From positions 1 to 64,000 of the forward strand of contig JBEKBO010000007.1 of assembly GCA_050015355.1 (NCBI GenBank): a stretch of DNA of 64,000 nucleotides, in the 5' to 3' direction. A program made the translations under genes and the position numbers. The stretch comes from CAWBRT01 sp050015355 (lineage in GTDB: Bacteria > Acidobacteriota > Terriglobia > Terriglobales > Acidobacteriaceae). Positions 60,946 to 64,000 of the stretch are shown here, piece after piece. The notes below the pieces were generated by a model. That model was not told where the DNA came from, did no database searches, and saw only the letters and a list, made by a program, of their open reading frames with translations. Position 1 is the first letter of the stretch, and each line of letters starts with the position of its first letter.

Positions 60946-62796
60946 CTATCGGCCCACACTCTTGGAGCTGCCCAGCACTTCCAGCACGTCGATGGCGGCG
61001 CGGTAGTTTCCGAAGGGTGCCGCAAGCTGCACTCCCTGCACCATCGGACGCACCTGCGCCAGCATTTCGCGGGCAATCTCCACGCCTTCCGCCCGCGCCG
61101 CTTCCGAAGTAGTTGCCGCGGCCATGCGGCTGATGATCGATTCCGGCACGGAAACCCGCAGTTCGTTTTTCATGAACTCCGCATTGCGCACGCTGGTGAG
61201 CGGCCAGATGCCGGCAAAGACCGGGATGTGCAAGTGCTCCACGCGGCGCAGAAACTGCTCCAGCAGATCGACGTCGAAAACCGGCTGGGTCACCGCATAG
61301 TCGGCGCCGGCCTCGACTTTGTATTCGAAGCGCCGAATCTCTTCGTCAATATTGGGGACGCCCGGATTAGCCCCAACTCCAATCACGAAACCGGTCGGCG
61401 ATCCGATGGAATTCCCGCCAATGTCGACGCCGCGATTGAGGTTGTGAACCACGTTGACGAGCCCGATGGCATCGACATCGAACACTGCCGTCGCGTCGGG
61501 ATAGTTGCCGAGCTTCGGCGGGTCGCCGGTAATGCAGATGAGGTTCGCGATGCCCAGGGCCGAGGCGCCGAGCAGGTCGCTCTGGATGCTGAGCACATTG
61601 CGATCGCGGCAGGTGTAGTGCAAAACGGTTTCGATGCCCACCTGTTGCTGCATCAACAAGCAAAGCGCCTGATTGCTCATCCGCGCCGAGGCGCGAGGGC
61701 TGTCGGGAATGTTGATGGCGTCGATACCGACCGACTTCAGGAAGCGGGCGCCTTCCAGCTCGCGCTCAACCGTTATCCCGCGCGGCGGAACGATCTCGAT
61801 GAAGGTGGCAAAGCTGCCTTCGGCCAGCTTGGCCCCGAGTTTGGAGCGCTGGGCGAGCGGCACGCTTTGCTTCTGCGTCTCGGCGGCGGCGGAAGCAACC
61901 TGAAAAGAACTGCTGCGCGCTTCTCCCACCCGCAAAGCCGCCTTCATGGCGCGAATGTGCTCCGGCGTGGTGCCGCAGCAGCCGCCCACCAGCCTGGTGC
62001 CTGCGGCGATCAGTCGGCGCGTGTACTCGGCCATGTATTCCGGAGAGCACAGGTAGATGTTGCGACCTTCCACGTTGCGAGGCATGCCGGCGTTCGGCTG
62101 CGCCGAGAGCGGAAGGCTGGTGACTTGCCGCATCCGCTCGATGGCGTCCAGCATGGCGACAGGGCCGACGGAGCAGTTGCAACCGAGCACCTCCGGGCCA
62201 TACCCCTCTATGCGTTTGGCGTAGCTCTCGGGCGTAGAGCCGTCGAGCGCGTTGCCTTCGTCATCGATGGTGACCTGGGCGACGACCGGGATTCCCGGAG
62301 CCGCGTCACGGGCCGCCAGAATGGCCTGATGCAATTCCTCGACATAGCCGAAGGTTTCAAGGATGAGCAGATCGATTCCGGCTTCGGCCAGCGCCGCAAT
62401 CTGCTGCGAAAAAGCGGCGCGTGCTTCATCGAGGCCGATCTTGCCCAGGGGCTCGATGCGCACCCCGAGGGGGCCGACGGAGCCGGCCACCATGACATCG
62501 TTTCCCGCCGCGCTACGCGCCAACTCGACCCCGACGCGATTGATTTCCACCACACGGCTCTGGCATCCGTGACGCGCCAGACGAAACGAATTGGCCCCGA
62601 AGGTGTTTGTTTCAAGTATCTCGGCGCCAGCCTTGACGTACTCTTGGTGTACGCTGGCAACCAGTTCAGGCTGCGAGAGGTTTAACTCATCGTAGCAGCG
62701 GTTGATGAAAATGCCCTTGGAGTAGAGCATGGTGCCCATGGCGCCGTCACAGAGCACCGGGCCGCGTTGGAGCCGGGTTCGGAAGTCGGTAGACAT
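60946..62796 (-). CDS. Bifunctional homocysteine S-methyltransferase / 5,10-methylenetetrahydrofolate reductase
   Basis: The 616-residue protein joins two domains. The N-terminal methyltransferase (about 1-300) has VLCDGAMGTMLYSKG, EILETNTFGANSFRL, and the zinc Cys in GCNCSVGP and GGCCGTTPEH. The C-terminal part (about 320-610) is a MetF-type reductase with FIEIVPPRGI, YTCRDRN, CITGDPP and VTQPVFDVDLLEQFL. It is the same layout as B. subtilis YitJ. It would make methyl-THF and pass a methyl group to homocysteine for methionine. Gene alone on the minus strand. There is no visible SAM riboswitch upstream. Confidence 0.93.
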   Translation of the reverse strand: MSTDFRTRLQRGPVLCDGAMGTMLYSKGIFINRCYDELNLSQPELVASVHQEYVKAGAEILETNTFGANSFRLARHGCQSRVVEINRVGVELARSAAGNDVMVAGSVGPLGVRIEPLGKIGLDEARAAFSQQIAALAEAGIDLLILETFGYVEELHQAILAARDAAPGIPVVAQVTIDDEGNALDGSTPESYAKRIEGYGPEVLGCNCSVGPVAMLDAIERMRQVTSLPLSAQPNAGMPRNVEGRNIYLCSPEYMAEYTRRLIAAGTRLVGGCCGTTPEHIRAMKAALRVGEARSSSFQVASAAAETQKQSVPLAQRSKLGAKLAEGSFATFIEIVPPRGITVERELEGARFLKSVGIDAINIPDSPRASARMSNQALCLLMQQQVGIETVLHYTCRDRNVLSIQSDLLGASALGIANLICITGDPPKLGNYPDATAVFDVDAIGLVNVVHNLNRGVDIGGNSIGSPTGFVIGVGANPGVPNIDEEIRRFEYKVEAGADYAVTQPVFDVDLLEQFLRRVEHLHIPVFAGIWPLTSVRNAEFMKNELRVSVPESIISRMAAATTSEAARAEGVEIAREMLAQVRPMVQGVQLAAPFGNYRAAIDVLEVLGSSKSVGR

Positions 62797-63045
62797 ATCG
62801 CTAGGAGTCTCAAGAACACGATAGCATACCGGATTGCAGAGCTTTCATTCCAGCGGACGCACGCATCTGGCGAGGCCCCGCTCCCGTTCGGAAGATACTT
62901 TTCCGGTCCCGGCGACCCCGCGCAGGGAACTCATTCGGGAAGCGCCCAGGCAGGCCTTTGCAAGGGCGTGCTCTGCTATACTCAGTCTCGTTCTCAGCAT
63001 CTTGGTTTCATCTTTGGGTTTCATCTTTCTCGCGGAGTGCCTGGA
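62797..63045. other. Divergent intergenic region with a possible -10 site
   Basis: TATACT at 62977-62982 could serve as a -10 for the lipoprotein gene starting at 63046. The -35 region is poor. TTTCATCTTTGGGTTTCATC just before the gene holds a short direct repeat (TTTCATCTTT). Nothing else is recognised. Confidence 0.3.
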
Positions 63046-64000
63046 TTGAAAAAGGCTGTCGTTCTCATCCTCTTGTGCTGCCTGTTGGCTACACTGTTAT
63101 CCTGCGGCGGCTCGAACAGTACTATCGTGTTCATCTCGCCCGCGACGGCGACTGTGAATGCGGGTGCTAGTCTGCAATTTACGGCGAATGTTCCCGTAAC
63201 ATGGTCGGTCTCGGGGAACGGCGTCATCGATGCCGCGGGATTCTTTAAGGCTGGCAACACGGCTGGAACCGTGACGATATCGGCGTTCGCAACGGACGGT
63301 TCCAGATCGAGTGGCACTGCAACCGTAACCATAAGCACAACCGGCACCACCACCACCACCACTACTACCACCTCAGCGCCGAGCGGCATTGCTCATCGGG
63401 TTTTCGTCAGCAACAAGTTCGCTGGTGTGCTGAACATCGTCAATGCCGATACCGATCTGCTCTCAACCCACTCGGTTTCCGTGGGTGGCTTGCCGACGTT
63501 CATGCTGCAAACCTCCGACCTGACGGTCGAAGTGGTTTATGACAGTGCGAATAACATTTTGGAGTTTGTGGATAACACGACGGAAGCAGTCACTTCCCCC
63601 ACGCTTACGTTGGCGGGTGCGATCAATAGTGCGGCGCTTATTCCTGGCGCCACTGCCGCCTATGCTGCCGTCCCCACGGCCTTCGCGACTGACTCGAACG
63701 GCAATTCCGTGACTGGTGCGGTCTACAGAGCAGATTTTTCCAGTGGAGGTTTTCTTTCGGTCGGCATCCAGGGCGTCCGCTTCATCTCCATGGACCACAA
63801 CGCGGTGAACATGTTGGCGTTCAGCCAGTACTGCGACACGGTGACCCTGGTGACCAGCAGCGCGGGAGCCTTAACCAGCAACACAGGGACGCTGAAGGGT
63901 ACGGTCCTGCCCAGCGGTGCGACCAATTGCACGACGACCTCGTTTTCGCGTCCGGTTGCAGCCGTATTCAGCAGCGATGATACGACGGCGTACGTGCTAA
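63046..64000 (+). CDS. Putative surface lipoprotein with Ig-like domain, partial (runs off right edge)
   Basis: The frame opens at TTG and stays open for 318 codons to the window edge. The N-terminus is a lipoprotein signal: KKAVVLILLCCLLATLLSCGG, with Cys near residue 20. A BIG2/Ig-like domain (about 30-95) shows VFISPATATVNAGASLQFTA and VTWSVSGNGVIDAAGFFKAG. A poly-Thr linker (about residues 98-109) precedes a second region resembling a seven-bladed propeller surface protein (HRVFVSNKFAGVLNIVNAD, then DSANNILEFVDN). It should be exported and lipid-anchored. A GGAG-type RBS lies about 10 nt upstream. Function is unknown. Confidence 0.75.
   Translation, partial: MKKAVVLILLCCLLATLLSCGGSNSTIVFISPATATVNAGASLQFTANVPVTWSVSGNGVIDAAGFFKAGNTAGTVTISAFATDGSRSSGTATVTISTTGTTTTTTTTTSAPSGIAHRVFVSNKFAGVLNIVNADTDLLSTHSVSVGGLPTFMLQTSDLTVEVVYDSANNILEFVDNTTEAVTSPTLTLAGAINSAALIPGATAAYAAVPTAFATDSNGNSVTGAVYRADFSSGGFLSVGIQGVRFISMDHNAVNMLAFSQYCDTVTLVTSSAGALTSNTGTLKGTVLPSGATNCTTTSFSRPVAAVFSSDDTTAYVL

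Overview
The window is GC-rich bacterial chromosome with a Gram-negative gene set. It has many exported proteins, lipoproteins, a secretin and FG-GAP and PD40-type secreted proteins. Gene content, the small lineage-specific secreted proteins and the dense dispersed palindromic repeats point to an Acidobacteriota genome, probably class Terriglobia. That assignment is an inference from content; there is no rRNA gene in the window to confirm it. No tRNA, rRNA, CRISPR array, prophage or intact transposase was seen.

Layout. 1-7.4 kb: a lipoprotein cut by the left edge, a small membrane-anchored protein, pterin-carbinolamine dehydratase, an HD-GYP response regulator divergent from a large hybrid histidine kinase, a sigma-70-like factor and a small Cys-rich protein. 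7.6-11 kb (minus): a TPR gene, yvcK and glmU, with a 266-bp MITE between the TPR gene and yvcK. 11.3-18 kb: lepB, carA-carB, an FKBP prolyl isomerase, VKOR and a small cytochrome c. 18.4-24.1 kb: an FG-GAP protein, then the triose cluster gap-pgk-macro domain-tpiA (minus). 24.4-32.2 kb: a P-loop kinase, a serine hydrolase-NamZ fusion, a secreted unknown, nadE and a DsbA-like protein. 32.4-43.4 kb (minus): a secretin-like protein, a HAD phosphatase, YmdB, a family-5 solute-binding protein, anmK, nagZ and mutS. 43.5-49.4 kb: a GalT-like gene, a frameshifted small gene and hemX-hemA-hemC-hemD. 49.8-64 kb: an S9 peptidase, two small exported proteins, inositol-phosphate synthase, an M48 protease, dedA, hemQ, nth, a hypothetical gene, a methyltransferase/MTHFR fusion and a lipoprotein cut by the right edge.

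How genes work together. HemX/HemA/HemC/HemD plus HemQ suggest haem synthesis by the coproporphyrin route. NamZ, NagZ, AnmK and GlmU cover exolytic muropeptide degradation, anhydro-MurNAc salvage and UDP-GlcNAc supply. VKOR and the DsbA-like protein could form an oxidative folding pair. Gap, Pgk and TpiA sit with an ADP-ribose-type macrodomain hydrolase.

The most unusual signal is the repeat landscape. At least four families of short palindromic or MITE-like elements fill the intergenic gaps. One family (called C here, about 40-48 bp) has conserved outer arms and a variable but still self-complementary inner stem. It is found inserted inside other repeats and, in frame, inside protein-coding genes: twice in the NamZ fusion, once in the hemA tail and three tandem 48-bp copies in the M48 protease. 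This resembles the coding palindromic elements known from Rickettsia.
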